DNA of 64,000 bases from Nitratireductor soli (GTDB lineage Bacteria; Pseudomonadota; Alphaproteobacteria; Rhizobiales; Rhizobiaceae): NCBI RefSeq assembly GCF_001050155.1, contig NZ_LFVY01000001.1, positions 248,001 through 312,000 of the forward strand, read 5' to 3'. The notes under the pieces were generated by a model that did no database searches, was not told the origin of the DNA, and was given only the letters and a program-made list of their open reading frames with translations. The translations under genes and the position numbers were made by a program. This document shows positions 40,418-52,931 of this stretch, piece by piece. How positions within the stretch are numbered: position 1 is the first letter of the stretch; the number at the start of each line of letters is the position of its first letter.

Positions 40418-41170
40418 CTATGGTTGTGCCTCTGCCACGAGATCGGCCACGGCCCGGCCCAGCGCATCGCGAAACACCGCGTCGAAAGAGGATGCGGTGG
40501 CGACCCATCTGCGCGGTTGGTCGGCAAGGGCGAGCGACCACCGCGATGACCATTCGAGCTTGTCGGGATGCCACGTAAGCGCGCCGGTCAGAACCGGTTC
40601 GGCTTCGGATGTTCGTTGTGCCTCCGGGAAGGATATCGGTAAGCCGAGGCGCTCGGCCGATTCAATCAGCGCCGCCCGCTGGTCGCGCCCGAAAGCCCCG
40701 TCCCGCACCAATGGAAACTTGCGCGCGCCATTGTCCACCGTGATGTCGAGCGACAGGACCGGGCGGTCCAGCCAAGGCTTCCCGCCAAGGCCGCGCAAGG
40801 CCGCATCGATCTTCGGTGGCGAGAACTCGACGGCAAGGTAGTGCGGGCGCTCGCGCGTGCCCTGCTCGTCATGGACGGGAATCCCGGCCATCCGGTCGCG
40901 ATAATCGAATGCGGTGACGAAATCCCCAGCCCTGCCAGCCAGGTCATCCATGCCCGGCGCGCTTGTCAGTGCGGGATCGCCTGAAAGTTTCACCAGCACT
41001 TCGCGCATACAGGCGGCGAAGCCACGACTGCGCTCCGGCTCGTCCGTTCCGGTGACGATGGTTACAGCGCGGTAGAGCGCCGCATGATTGTCCTCGGCTG
41101 TCGCCGGGCACGATGTTGCGAGGCAGACAAGCAACGCAAACCAGAGGCGCCGATCGAAGCAAAACGTCAT
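40418..41170 (-). CDS. DUF2066 domain-containing protein
   Basis: 250 residues with a signal peptide (MTFCFDRRLWFALLVCLATSCPATA). The exported part has the DUF2066 look: YRAVTIVTGTDEPERSRGFAACMREVLVKLSGDPAL near the N terminus. Function unknown. It is 66 bases upstream of xerC on the same strand and 65 bases downstream of the ABC-F gene, so the four minus-strand genes from thiN to xerC may share a transcript. Confidence 0.8.
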   Translation of the reverse strand: MTFCFDRRLWFALLVCLATSCPATAEDNHAALYRAVTIVTGTDEPERSRGFAACMREVLVKLSGDPALTSAPGMDDLAGRAGDFVTAFDYRDRMAGIPVHDEQGTRERPHYLAVEFSPPKIDAALRGLGGKPWLDRPVLSLDITVDNGARKFPLVRDGAFGRDQRAALIESAERLGLPISFPEAQRTSEAEPVLTGALTWHPDKLEWSSRWSLALADQPRRWVATASSFDAVFRDALGRAVADLVAEAQP

Positions 41171-41235
41171 GCGGTCGTGTCCCTTGATGAGCCTGCGCAG
41201 CTTAGCCGGGACACGCGGCGCTGCCTATAGCGCGC

Positions 41236-43047
41236 TCAAGCGCCTTCGATGTCCTCGCGCAGCATTTCCAGTTCCAGCCATTCCTCCTCGAAACGATCAC
41301 GCGCGCCGCGCTTCTCGCCGAGTTCCCTGGTGAAGCGCTGGAACGCCGAGGCATCGCGCGCGTAAAGCGCCGGATCGGACAGTTTCGCTTCCAGCCCGTC
41401 GATCTCTTCGCCCAGTTGTTCGATCTTCCGCGGCAGGGTCTCGAGGGCGAATTTCTGCTTGTAGGACAGTTTCTTCGGACCCGCTTTCGGCGCTTCGGCA
41501 GCGGCAGGCTTTGCCTTGGGCGTCTCGGAGGCGCCGCGCGCCTTGCGCCGCTCCAGTTCCTCGCCCTTGCGCTGCGCCATCATGTCGGAATAGCCGCCGG
41601 CATATTCGATCCAGCGCCCGTCGCCGGCCGGCGCGATGGTGCTCGTCACCGTGCGGTCGAGGAAGTCGCGGTCGTGGCTGACCAGCAGCACCGTTCCCGG
41701 AAACCCTTCGACCAGCTCCTGCAACAGGTCGAGCGTTTCCATGTCGAGATCGTTGGTCGGCTCATCGAGCACCAGCAGATTGGCCGGGCGCGAGAGAAGC
41801 CGCGCCAGCACCAGCCGCGCCTTCTCGCCGCCCGAAAGCTCGCGGATCGGCGTGCGCGCCTGCTCGGGCTTGAACAGGAAGTCCTTCATATAGGAGACGA
41901 CATGCCGCTCCTGGCCGTTGACCACCACGCTGTCGCCGCGTCCGTCGGTCAGAAAATGCGCCAGCGTTTCCTGCGGGTCGAGCGCCCGCTTCTGGTCGAG
42001 CATGGCGATGTCCAGATTGGCGCCAAGCCGCAAGCTGCCCGCATAGGGCTCCAGAGCGCCGGTCAACAGGCTGATCAGCGTCGTCTTGCCGGCGCCGTTC
42101 GGCCCGACGAAGCCGATCCGGTCGCCGCGCTGGATGCGGATGGAAAAATCCTTCACCACCGGCAATTCGCCATAGGCTTTCTGCAGTCCCTTGGCCTCGA
42201 TCACCAGCTTGCCCGATTCGGCCGCGTCGCTGGCCGTCATGGTCGCCAGGCCTTCGGCCCGCACATGGGTGCGGTGGCGCTCGCGCAGGGAGTGAAGCTC
42301 GCCCAGCCGCCGCACATTGCGCTTGCGTCGCGCCGTCACGCCATAGCGCAGCCAGTGCTCCTCGCGGGCGATCTGCCGGCCGAGCTTGTGCTGCTCGCGT
42401 TCCTCTTCCTCAAGGACCGTGTCGCGCCAGTCCTCGAAATGGGCGAAGCCCTTGTCGAGCCGGCGCGTCATGCCGCGGTCGAGCCAGACGGTTGCCCGGC
42501 TGACCTTTTCGAGGAACCGGCGGTCATGCGAAATGGTCACCAGCGCCGAGGAAGAGCGCTGCAATTCATCTTCCAGCCATTCGATGGTGGCGAGGTCGAG
42601 ATGGTTGGTCGGCTCGTCCAGCAGCAACAGGTCGGGTTCCGGCGCCAGGACGCGGGCGAGTGCGGCCCGCCGCGCCTCGCCGCCAGACAGGGTCGCCGGG
42701 TCTTCCTCGCCGGTCAGCCCCAGGCGGTCGATCACCAGCGCCACGCGGTTGATGTCGTCGGCAGGCCCCAGCCCGCCCTCCACATAGGCGCGTACGGTGG
42801 AAAAGCCCTGCCAATCGGGCGCTTGCGGCAAGTAGCGCACGGTCGCTGTCGGCTGGCGGAAGACCTCGCCATCCTGAGGTTCGACCATGCCGGCGGCGAT
42901 CTTCAGCAGCGTCGACTTGCCGGAGCCGTTGCGGCCGACCAGCGCCAGGCGCTCACCAGGGCCGACCATCAGCGATGCGCCGTCGAGCAGCGGCGTGCCG
43001 CCGAAGGTCAGGCGGATGCCTTCCAGTTTTAACAGCGGAGGCGCCAT
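41236..43047 (-). CDS. ABC-F family ATPase (Uup-like)
   Basis: 603 residues with two ABC domains and no membrane segment. Walker A motifs GRNGSGKST (38-46) and GPNGAGKTT, signatures LSGGEARRAALARVL and LSGGEKARLVLARLL, Walker B LLLLDEPTNHLD and LLVLDEPTNDLD. The inter-domain linker and a C-terminal coiled coil (about 520-600, KIEQLGEEIDGLEAKL) match Uup, which acts on ribosomes or branched DNA. It lies 3 bases after the thiN stop, so the pair is an operon. Confidence 0.92.
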   Translation of the reverse strand: MAPPLLKLEGIRLTFGGTPLLDGASLMVGPGERLALVGRNGSGKSTLLKIAAGMVEPQDGEVFRQPTATVRYLPQAPDWQGFSTVRAYVEGGLGPADDINRVALVIDRLGLTGEEDPATLSGGEARRAALARVLAPEPDLLLLDEPTNHLDLATIEWLEDELQRSSSALVTISHDRRFLEKVSRATVWLDRGMTRRLDKGFAHFEDWRDTVLEEEEREQHKLGRQIAREEHWLRYGVTARRKRNVRRLGELHSLRERHRTHVRAEGLATMTASDAAESGKLVIEAKGLQKAYGELPVVKDFSIRIQRGDRIGFVGPNGAGKTTLISLLTGALEPYAGSLRLGANLDIAMLDQKRALDPQETLAHFLTDGRGDSVVVNGQERHVVSYMKDFLFKPEQARTPIRELSGGEKARLVLARLLSRPANLLVLDEPTNDLDMETLDLLQELVEGFPGTVLLVSHDRDFLDRTVTSTIAPAGDGRWIEYAGGYSDMMAQRKGEELERRKARGASETPKAKPAAAEAPKAGPKKLSYKQKFALETLPRKIEQLGEEIDGLEAKLSDPALYARDASAFQRFTRELGEKRGARDRFEEEWLELEMLREDIEGA

Positions 43048-43050
43048 GGC

Positions 43051-43698
43051 TCAGTGAGCTCCGTCGTTGGTGAGATGCGCGACCAGGAGCGCCCGGCCCT
43101 TTTCCAGCGTGACGGCAAGCCGGCCGTCTACGGCATTGGACAGCGTCAGCGACGAGCCGAATTCGACCTCAACCGCATCGAGCGGCCATTTCGCCCCCTC
43201 GACGGTCAGGCCCGAAAGGGCCGAGAAGGCGAGGATGGAAAACAGCATGCCCCGCGGGTAGTCGAAATCATGCCGCCGGCCAAGGCTGAGCGGCAGGCCT
43301 TCCTGCGCCCCGCTGGTCAGCCGGGTGTCGATGCCGCGCTCGCATAGCTGCAGGGCCTGGGTCAGGTGCAGGAACATGTGGTCGGGCCGCTCGCCACCGA
43401 AAGCACCGGCCAGCGTCAGGCTGGTGGCGCCGGCCTCAAGTGCCGCGGCTATCGCCAGTTCGCCGTCGGTCTTGTCCTTTTCCGGTGGGAAAACCCGGCG
43501 CGGCACGGCTTCATAGGCGTCGATCAGGCTTTGCGGGACGGAATCGAAATCGCCGACCCAGAGTTCCGGGACGATGCCCAGCATGGCCGCGTGGCGCATG
43601 CCCGAATCGGCGGCGATGACGCGCGTTGCGGAAATCTGTGCATCGAGTGCGGGCGTGCGCACCAGGTCGCCGCCCAGGAGAAGTGTAAATCGGCTCAT
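43051..43698 (-). CDS. thiN: thiamine pyrophosphokinase
   Basis: 215 residues: FTLLLGGDLVRT at the start, ADSGMRHAAMLGIVPELWVGDFDSV (the conserved GDFDS motif), KDKTDGELAIAAALEAGA, and GAFGGERPDHMFLHL. It makes TPP from thiamine and ATP. The chosen start, 43698, gives the family-typical N terminus; the open frame to 43920 overlaps the divergent riboswitch. It faces the thiamine importer thiBPQ, so uptake and activation genes are neighbours. Confidence 0.9.
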   Translation of the reverse strand: MSRFTLLLGGDLVRTPALDAQISATRVIAADSGMRHAAMLGIVPELWVGDFDSVPQSLIDAYEAVPRRVFPPEKDKTDGELAIAAALEAGATSLTLAGAFGGERPDHMFLHLTQALQLCERGIDTRLTSGAQEGLPLSLGRRHDFDYPRGMLFSILAFSALSGLTVEGAKWPLDAVEVEFGSSLTLSNAVDGRLAVTLEKGRALLVAHLTNDGAH

Positions 43699-43756
43699 GG
43701 GCGAGGCCCTTATCATGGCGGCGCGGCAGCGCCAACGCCGATGTCGTGCTTTCCCC

Positions 43757-43785
43757 TTGCGCGCCAGCACCCGCCGCCCTATTTT
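43757..43785 (+). promoter_or_regulatory. candidate promoter of thiBPQ
   Basis: TTGCGC (43757-43762) and TATTTT (43780-43785) are 17 bases apart, and the predicted start falls a few bases before the riboswitch. The -35 match is weak. Confidence 0.45.
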
Positions 43786-43796
43786 CCCGAACGCTC

Positions 43797-43893
43797 TAAC
43801 GGGGTGCCGGCAGATTGCCGGCTGAGAGGCCTGGGGAAGATCCGGCCAACCCGCTGAACCTGATCCGGTTTGCACCGGCGGAGGGATTAGACG
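43797..43893 (+). promoter_or_regulatory. TPP riboswitch (THI element)
   Basis: The conserved THI-box sequences are seen in order: ACGGGGTGCCGG, CTGAGAGGCCTGGGGAAGA, ACCCGCTGAACCTGATCCGG and ACCGGCGGAGGGA. The element binds thiamine pyrophosphate and here precedes the thiamine importer thiBPQ. Confidence 0.97.
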
Positions 43894-43904
43894 CTTTCCA
43901 AGCA

Positions 43905-43939
43905 GCGCCTCATTCCCCAATCATGACGAGAGGAGGCGC
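43905..43939 (+). promoter_or_regulatory. Shine-Dalgarno-sequestering hairpin of the TPP riboswitch
   Basis: GCGCCT (43905-43910) pairs with AGGCGC (43934-43939), which overlaps the AGGAGG ribosome-binding site (43931-43936) of thiB. No terminator T-run is present, so TPP most likely blocks translation initiation. Confidence 0.7.
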
Positions 43940-43941
43940 AT

Positions 43942-44952
43942 ATGCGCTTGAACATCCTGCTTTCGACCCTTGGCCTTGCGCTCGGCGCGTTCGCGGTAAC
44001 GCACCCGGCCGCTGCCCAGGAGAAGCTCACCGTCTACACCTATGAGAGCTTTACCGCCGAATGGGGACCCGGCCCGGCGGTGGAGAAAACCTTCGAGGCG
44101 GAATGCGGCTGCGACGTGGAATTCGTCTCGGTGGCCGACGGCGTGGCACTGCTCAACCGCGTCAAGCTCGAAGGCCAGTCGACCAAGGCCGACATCGTGC
44201 TCGGCCTCGACAACAATCTGATCCACGAGGCGCGCGAAACCGGGCTTTTTGCCCCGCATGGCACCGACCTTGCCAGGGTCGCGGTTCCAGGCGGCTTCGA
44301 CGACGACATGTTCGTTCCCTACGACTACGGTTATTTCGCCTTCGTCTACGACACCGAGGCGATTGCCGCGCCGCCGGCCAGCCTGAAGGCTCTGGTGGAG
44401 GACACGAGCGACCTGAAGATCGCCATCCAGGACCCGCGCACCTCGACGCCGGGTCTCGGCCTGCTCCTGTGGGTCAAATCCGTCTATGGCGACGAGGCCG
44501 CAGAAGCCTGGGCCAAGCTGCAGGACAAGGTGCTGACCGTCACGCCCGGCTGGAGCGAGGCCTATGGGCTGTTCACCAGCGGCGAGGTGCCGATGGTTCT
44601 CTCCTACACCACCTCGCCCGCCTACCACCAGATCGCCGAGGATACGGAGCGCTACAAGGCAGCGGCCTTCGAAGAGGGCCACTACCTGCAGGTGGAAGTG
44701 GCGGCGCGGACGGTGAAGGGAGCCGACAATCCGCTGGCGGAGAAATTCCTCGCCTTCATGACCGGCCCCGGCTTTCAGGACGCCATTCCCGAAACCAACT
44801 GGATGTTTCCGGCAGGCGCGATCTCCAAGCCGCTCAATCCGGTTTTCGAGACGCTGGTGAAGCCGGCAAAGACGCTTGCGTTCACCCCACAGGAGGTCGC
44901 CGAGCACCGCAAGGCGTGGGTGGATGAATGGCTGTCGGTGATGAGCCGCTGA
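43942..44952 (+). CDS. thiB: thiamine ABC transporter substrate-binding protein
   Basis: 336 residues with a signal peptide ([19 protein letters not shown], cut near AAAQ). The mature protein begins [19 protein letters not shown], and has [23 protein letters not shown] and FPETNW-like NWMFPA segments typical of ThiB (TbpA), which binds thiamine and its phosphates in the periplasm. AGGAGG precedes ATG 43942, and expression is under the TPP riboswitch. thiP overlaps its end by 25 bases. Confidence 0.94.
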   Translation: MRLNILLSTLGLALGAFAVTHPAAAQEKLTVYTYESFTAEWGPGPAVEKTFEAECGCDVEFVSVADGVALLNRVKLEGQSTKADIVLGLDNNLIHEARETGLFAPHGTDLARVAVPGGFDDDMFVPYDYGYFAFVYDTEAIAAPPASLKALVEDTSDLKIAIQDPRTSTPGLGLLLWVKSVYGDEAAEAWAKLQDKVLTVTPGWSEAYGLFTSGEVPMVLSYTTSPAYHQIAEDTERYKAAAFEEGHYLQVEVAARTVKGADNPLAEKFLAFMTGPGFQDAIPETNWMFPAGAISKPLNPVFETLVKPAKTLAFTPQEVAEHRKAWVDEWLSVMSR

Positions 44953-46571
44953 CCGGTTCCGCTACGCCGCTCATGGATCGCCGCGTCGCCATAGGCCGCC
45001 TGGCGCTGGCCGCCGTCGCTCTTCTGGTCGGCGGGGCCCTGGCCGGGCTGGCGCTGGAGGCGTTCCGGCAGAGCGCCGACGCGCTCGGCGCGTTCGATGC
45101 CTATCTGGCGCGCATCGCTCGTTTCACGCTGTGGCAGGCGCTGCTGTCGGCGCTGTTGTCGGTCCTCCCGGCGATCCTGCTGGCGCGTGCCCTGGCGCGG
45201 CACCCGGTCTTTCCCGGCCGTGCCTTCATCCTGCGCCTGTTTGCCGTACCGCTGGCGCTGCCGGCCATCGTCGCCGCGCTCGGCGTGCTGGCGCTTTATG
45301 GGCGCGCCGGCTTTTTCGCCCCGGTGTTCTCGGCGCTGATGGGTGAACGGTGGCCGGGCATTTACGGCCTGTCGGGCATTCTCGTCGCGCATGTCTTCTT
45401 CAACCTGCCGCTCGCCACGCGCCTGTTTCTCAACGCACTCGAGAGCATTCCCGCCGATCAATGGCGGCTGGCGGCCCAGCTTGGCATGGGCGCGCGCGCC
45501 TCGTTCCGCTTTCTCGAATGGCCGGCCATGCGCGCCGCCCTGCCGGGCATTGCCGGCCTCGTCTTCATGCTGTGCGTCACCTCCTTCACCATCGTCCTGC
45601 TGCTGGGCGGCGGGCCGCGCGCGACGACGCTGGAAGTGGCAATTTACCAGGCCTTGCGCTTTGACTTCGATCCCGCCCGCGCCCTGGCGCTGACCCTGGT
45701 GCAGGTCGCACTGGCCGGAGCGGTGGTTCTGGCGCTGACGCGGCTTGGCGCATCGCTCAGCGGCGACGCCAACCTGCCGGTCGCGCCGCGCCGCTTCGTC
45801 TGGCACACGAAACGGGAAACCGTGCTCAACGTCCTCTTGATCGTGCTGGCGATGCTGTTCGTCGCCGGACCGATGGCGGCGACGGTGATGGCCGGCCTGC
45901 GCGCCGATCTCACACGGCTCGCGGGCGAAAGCGCGGTGCATGCGGCGACGTTGACAAGTCTTGCCTTCGCCGGGCTGTCGGCTGTGCTGTGCTTCGCGCT
46001 TTCGCTGGCGCTGGTCGCCGCGCGCCGTGCGCTGGAGATGCGACGCGGCGCCTTGCCCGCCGGGATTCTGGAGCGCGCCACCGACAGCGGCGCGACCCTG
46101 GTGCTGATCGTCCCGCCGCTGGTCATCGGCGCCGGCTGGTTCATCCTGCTGCGCCATCTGGGCGACGTGCTGGCCTTCGCCCCCGTCATGGTGGTCACCG
46201 TCAACGCGGTAATGGCGATGCCCTTCGCCATCCGTGCCATCCGCCCGGCCTATGACGCTGCCAGCGCGCGCCATGAACGGCTTTGCCTGTCGCTGGGCAT
46301 TGCCGGCTGGACCCGATTGCGCCTGGTCGATTGGCCGGCGCTGCGTCGCCCTGCCGCCACGGCGCTGGCCTTCGCCATGGCGCTGTCGCTGGGCGATCTC
46401 GGGGTCATTGCCCTGTTCGGCAGCGACCAGGTGCAGACCTTGCCGTATCTTCTTCTGCAGCGCATGGGCAGCTACCGGACAGCGGATGCGGCCGGCATCG
46501 CCCTTTTCCTTGGCCTCCTTTGTCTGGCATTGATGTTTATCGCCGATCGGCTCGGCAGGGAGACCCGATGA
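44928..46571 (+). CDS. thiP: thiamine ABC transporter permease
   Basis: 547 residues with about 12 membrane segments forming two fused permease halves, as in ThiP and FbpB-type proteins. EAA-type loops are seen in both halves ([22 protein letters not shown] and [20 protein letters not shown]). The start at 44928 overlaps thiB; ATG 44973 is an alternative without a good ribosome-binding site. It joins thiQ through an ATGA overlap. Confidence 0.94.
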   Translation: MAVGDEPLTGSATPLMDRRVAIGRLALAAVALLVGGALAGLALEAFRQSADALGAFDAYLARIARFTLWQALLSALLSVLPAILLARALARHPVFPGRAFILRLFAVPLALPAIVAALGVLALYGRAGFFAPVFSALMGERWPGIYGLSGILVAHVFFNLPLATRLFLNALESIPADQWRLAAQLGMGARASFRFLEWPAMRAALPGIAGLVFMLCVTSFTIVLLLGGGPRATTLEVAIYQALRFDFDPARALALTLVQVALAGAVVLALTRLGASLSGDANLPVAPRRFVWHTKRETVLNVLLIVLAMLFVAGPMAATVMAGLRADLTRLAGESAVHAATLTSLAFAGLSAVLCFALSLALVAARRALEMRRGALPAGILERATDSGATLVLIVPPLVIGAGWFILLRHLGDVLAFAPVMVVTVNAVMAMPFAIRAIRPAYDAASARHERLCLSLGIAGWTRLRLVDWPALRRPAATALAFAMALSLGDLGVIALFGSDQVQTLPYLLLQRMGSYRTADAAGIALFLGLLCLALMFIADRLGRETR

Positions 46572-47314
46572 ACCGCACCGCAAGCCCGCATGGAGCCTCC
46601 ATCGCACTGGACGATCTGCGCTTCGCCTATCCAGGCGGGGCGCCGATGCGCTTCGACCTGGCCATCGCCGCGTCGGACATCGTCGCCGTGATGGGGCCAA
46701 GCGGCTCGGGAAAGTCGACGCTGCTCGGCCTGATCGCCGGCTTCGAGAACCCGTCTTCGGGCCGGATTCTCATTGGCGGAGAGGATGTCGGCGCGCTGGC
46801 GCCGCACCGGCGTCCGGTTTCGATGGTGTTTCAGGAAAACAATCTTTTCGCTCACCTGACCGTGGCGGAAAATGTCGGTCTCGGCCGCTCGACAAGGCTG
46901 CGCCTCGCCGAGGCGGACCGGCGGGCTGTTGCCGACGCCCTGGCGCGAACCGGGCTTTCAGGCAAGGAGAACCGCCTGCCTCAGGCGCTCTCCGGCGGGG
47001 AGCGCCAGCGTGTGGCGCTGGCGCGCGTGCTGATCCGCCGCCGGCCGGTGTTGCTGCTCGACGAGCCTTTCGCCTCGCTCGGGCCCGCCCTGCGCGACGA
47101 GATGCTCGATCTGATCGCTGCGCTTCATGCGGAGCATGGCATGACGGTGCTGATGGCGACGCACGATCCACGGGATGCCGAACGGTTATGCCGGACCATG
47201 GTTTTCATCGATAACGGAACCGTTGCCGACACCGGCCCGGCCGCAGATTTCCTCGGCGGAACCGGTCCTGCCGCCTTCAACCGCTACATAGGTTCGCGGC
47301 GCGAAATTAAGTAG
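46568..47314 (+). CDS. thiQ: thiamine ABC transporter ATPase
   Basis: 248 residues. Walker [10 protein letters not shown] at 43-51, signature [16 protein letters not shown], Walker [14 protein letters not shown], switch MATHDP. The start ATGA overlaps the thiP stop. Energises thiamine uptake with ThiBP. An intrinsic terminator follows immediately, closing the thiBPQ operon. Confidence 0.95.
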   Translation: MNRTASPHGASIALDDLRFAYPGGAPMRFDLAIAASDIVAVMGPSGSGKSTLLGLIAGFENPSSGRILIGGEDVGALAPHRRPVSMVFQENNLFAHLTVAENVGLGRSTRLRLAEADRRAVADALARTGLSGKENRLPQALSGGERQRVALARVLIRRRPVLLLDEPFASLGPALRDEMLDLIAALHAEHGMTVLMATHDPRDAERLCRTMVFIDNGTVADTGPAADFLGGTGPAAFNRYIGSRREIK

Positions 47315-47318
47315 GATC

Positions 47319-47343
47319 GGGGAACAAAGTGATTCCCCTTTTT
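47319..47343 (+). terminator. intrinsic terminator of thiBPQ
   Basis: GGGGAA (47319-47324) pairs with TTCCCC (47333-47338), followed by TTTTT. It lies 5 bases after the thiQ stop. Confidence 0.85.
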
Positions 47344-47402
47344 CGGCGTATGCGCTAGATGCAGCCACAGATGGGACGAGAAGTTGTAGCAAGGGGAACC
47401 TG

Positions 47403-48971
47403 ATGCGTGATTGCCGCATTGAGGCGATCATGGAATCGGCCATTATCAACCGGAAGGACACGAGACTGTCCAATCGAGCGCCCGCAAACATGAAGTCCTT
47501 GTCCATTGCGCGGCGCCGTCCGCGCCACACCCTGGCCGCCCAGTGCCTGCTGGCGGTCCTGACCGGTTGCCAGATGATCGAGACCGATGCCGGCAGCTTC
47601 ATGCCGTCCTCGAACCCGGTCACGGTCGACACCGTCACGCGCGGCAACCGCCTGGCGCGGCAGGCGCGCCAGCAGCACCCGCGCATCCTGGAAACCTATG
47701 GCGGCGAATATTCCGATTCGAAGCTGGAGCGCATGGTCGCCAAGGTGGTCGGCAATCTGACGTTCGACGAGCAGAACACCGCGCCGGCCTACCGCATCAC
47801 CATCCTCAATTCGCCCAATGTCAACGCCTTCGCCCTGCCGGGCGGCTATCTCTACGTCACACGCGGCCTTCTGGCGCTGGCCAATGATTCGGCCGAGCTC
47901 GCTGCCGTGCTGGCGCACGAGATGGCGCATGTCACCGCCAATCACGGCATCGAACGGCAGAGGATGGAGGCCGAGGAGCAGTTCGCCACCAAAGTGGTGA
48001 ACGAGGTTCTCGGGCAGGATCAGGATGCGCAGACCGCGCTGGTGCGCGGCAAGCTGCGGCTGGCGCAGTTCTCGCGCAATCAGGAGCTGGAGGCCGACCG
48101 CATCGGCATTCGAACCACCGCGGGTTCGGGTTACGATCCCTTCGCCGCCGCGCGCTTCCTGCAGGCGATGGACAGCTATCAGGGTTTTCGCAGCGTCAGC
48201 GGAGCAACGGACGCCAGCCTCGATTTCCTGGCCAGCCATCCCAACGCGCCGCGCCGCATCGAGCTCGCCCAGCGCCATGCGCGCGAGTTCGAAAGCACAG
48301 GCGCGGGGACGCGCGACCGCGATTCGTTCCTGGCGGGCATTGACGGCATGGTCTATGGCGACCCGCCGGAGGAGGGCTTCGTGCGCGGGCGCGATTTCCT
48401 GCATCCGCGCCTCGGTGTCGCCTTCCGCGTGCCGGAAGGCTTCGTCATCGACAATTCAGCCAAGGCGGTGACGGCCGTCGGTCCGGGTGACATCGCCGTG
48501 CGTTTCGATGGCGCGACCGTGCCTGAAAGCACCTCGCTGACGCAGTATCTCACCAGCGGCTGGGTTGCCGGGCTGGAACCGGAAACGATCCGCAACATCA
48601 CCGTCAACGGCCGGCCGGCGGCCAGCGGCCGGGCAAGCGCCGATGGCTGGCAGTTCGACGTGACGGTGATCCGCTCCGGCGGGCAGGTTTATCGCCTGCT
48701 GACCGCCGCGCCCGCGACAAGCACCGAGCTCGAGCGCGTCGCCAGTTCCGTTGGCCAAAGCTTCCGGATCCTCAACGATGCGGAGAAGGCGGCGCTGAAG
48801 CCCCTGCGCATTCGCGTCGTCACGGTGAAGCCGGGGGAGACCCTGGGCTCGCTGGCGGCGCAGATGCGCGGTGTCGACCGCAAGGTGGAGCTGTTCCGCC
48901 TGCTCAACGCGCTCGGCCCCGGCGGCACGCCCTCGGTGGGCAGCAAGGCGAAGATCATCACCGACAGCTGA
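47403..48971 (+). CDS. M48 family metalloprotease lipoprotein with C-terminal LysM-like region
   Basis: 522 residues. Zinc motif HEMAH at 172-176 with the third ligand in ELEAD near 228, and the M48 segments ILNSPNVNAFALPGGYLYVTRGLL and SHPNAPRRIELA; this is the BepA/YfgC type that cleans up outer-membrane protein assembly. A lipobox (AVLTGC, Cys56) follows RRRPRH, so it is probably a lipoprotein. The C-terminal part (VVTVKPGETLGSLAAQMRG) is LysM-like. ATG 47403 has AAGGGGA upstream; ATG 47490 would give a more usual signal-peptide length. Confidence 0.9.
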   Translation: MRDCRIEAIMESAIINRKDTRLSNRAPANMKSLSIARRRPRHTLAAQCLLAVLTGCQMIETDAGSFMPSSNPVTVDTVTRGNRLARQARQQHPRILETYGGEYSDSKLERMVAKVVGNLTFDEQNTAPAYRITILNSPNVNAFALPGGYLYVTRGLLALANDSAELAAVLAHEMAHVTANHGIERQRMEAEEQFATKVVNEVLGQDQDAQTALVRGKLRLAQFSRNQELEADRIGIRTTAGSGYDPFAAARFLQAMDSYQGFRSVSGATDASLDFLASHPNAPRRIELAQRHAREFESTGAGTRDRDSFLAGIDGMVYGDPPEEGFVRGRDFLHPRLGVAFRVPEGFVIDNSAKAVTAVGPGDIAVRFDGATVPESTSLTQYLTSGWVAGLEPETIRNITVNGRPAASGRASADGWQFDVTVIRSGGQVYRLLTAAPATSTELERVASSVGQSFRILNDAEKAALKPLRIRVVTVKPGETLGSLAAQMRGVDRKVELFRLLNALGPGGTPSVGSKAKIITDS

Positions 48972-49051
48972 ACATTTTATTTTTCTCCGAGTCTGTTGCC
49001 GCGATGCATGCGTATTTCGATCGTGCCTGCATCTTGTGGCAACAGCGTTGT

Positions 49052-49170
49052 GCGTGGTTCGACAAGCTCACCATGAGGGAGGTACAGGGTTGTAAAGCCC
49101 ATCCGCCGCGTCTCGGAACAGGCTCCCTGCCAGACCCAACCGCCCTCATGGTGAGCTTGTCGAACCACGC
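49052..49170. repeat. long inverted repeat with 28-bp perfect arms
   Basis: The arm starting GCGTGGTTCGACAAGCTCAC (49052-49079) is repeated as an exact reverse complement at 49143-49170, with a 63-base spacer. It occupies the gap between convergent M48 and lpd genes. I recall this word as a dispersed intergenic repeat in several alphaproteobacteria, but cannot search. Confidence 0.9.
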
Positions 49171-49226
49171 AGCGGGTCATTGCAATTGGGGGTATAGCGC
49201 CGCTCACCCCTCGGTCCCGCATGACG

Positions 49227-49261
49227 AAACACCCCCAACGTCGCCGCTCCGGGGTGTTTTC
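49227..49261. terminator. bidirectional terminator between the M48 gene and lpd
   Basis: AAACACCCC (49227-49235) pairs with GGGGTGTTT (49251-49259), followed by T on the plus strand and by TTTCG when read on the minus strand, where it closes the long TCA operon ending at lpd. Confidence 0.75.
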
Positions 49262-49284
49262 CATTCTCGTCAGATGCGCCTGGA

Positions 49285-50691
<1,407 letters not shown>

Positions 50692-50723
50692 TTCGTGCCT
50701 TTCCTGCGTTTCCTTGGCGGTGG

Positions 50724-50843
50724 TCAACGGCCGCCGCTGATATCGAGAATTGCGCCCGTCGTATAGGACGCTTCGTTGGACAAAAGCCACAGCGCGGCGC
50801 GAGCGATTTCGTCCGCCGTGCCCGGCCGTTCCCCGGTGTTCAT
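50724..50843 (-). pseudogene. short-chain dehydrogenase relic (C-terminal 39 codons)
   Basis: On the minus strand a 39-codon frame from ATG 50843 to TGA reads [20 protein letters not shown] and then LLS-type residues ending [12 protein letters not shown]. This is the C-terminal end of an SDR enzyme ([26 protein letters not shown]). The Rossmann motif and catalytic Tyr-Lys are missing: roughly 200 residues are lost. Its ATG overlaps the upstream stop (ATGA), so it might still be translated as a peptide. Relatives often carry a full SDR gene between sucB and lpd, as I recall. Confidence 0.8.
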
Positions 50844-51331
50844 TCCTGGCATCCGCTCAGCGCATAGACGTCCCAGCGGGGCAGGGCGGCCTTGCCGTCA
50901 TTGAGCGGGCTTGCGTCCAGTGTGCGGCTGAGGTCCGTCAGGAGAAGCCGTGTCGCCGCTTCCTCGCCGCGCGGCGGGATCAGGCCGACCGTTCCTCCCA
51001 CGTCGAGGGCATAGACCACGCCTTGCCAATGGGTGCAGGCGGCGATCTCGTCGCCGGTCAGGTCACCCTCGGGACAATCGAGCATCAGCGCGCCGGTCGG
51101 TCTTGCCATGCCGTCGTTCCAGATGACGTGGCCTTCCAGAACCGGGCCGTCCGGCAGGATCAGGCGGAAACTGTTGGCGACGATGGCGGCCTCGTTCTCA
51201 GGCCGGAAATCGATCTCCGTCCGGCCGTCCACCTCACTGTAGACCGCCAGTTCCTGAGGGCAGGCGGCATGCGCCTGCCCCGCGAGGCAGCTTGCGGCAA
51301 GGAGGCATGGAAGGACCGTCCAGCGCCGCAT
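50840..51331 (-). CDS. hypothetical secreted protein of the suc operon
   Basis: 163 residues with a signal peptide ([22 protein letters not shown], then [18 protein letters not shown]). Four Cys remain in the mature part (CPQEL, LDCPEG, AACTHW, SGCQE), suggesting disulfides in the periplasm. I do not recognise the family. ATG 51331 was preferred over GTG 51337 because AGGAG, overlapping the sucB stop, is 9 bases before it. The gene starts 12 bases after sucB and is surely co-transcribed. Confidence 0.75.
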   Translation of the reverse strand: MRRWTVLPCLLAASCLAGQAHAACPQELAVYSEVDGRTEIDFRPENEAAIVANSFRLILPDGPVLEGHVIWNDGMARPTGALMLDCPEGDLTGDEIAACTHWQGVVYALDVGGTVGLIPPRGEEAATRLLLTDLSRTLDASPLNDGKAALPRWDVYALSGCQE

Positions 51332-51343
51332 TGCCACCAGCTC

Positions 51344-52912
<1,569 letters not shown>

Positions 52913-52931
52913 GTCCTGTCTCCGTCGCTTC

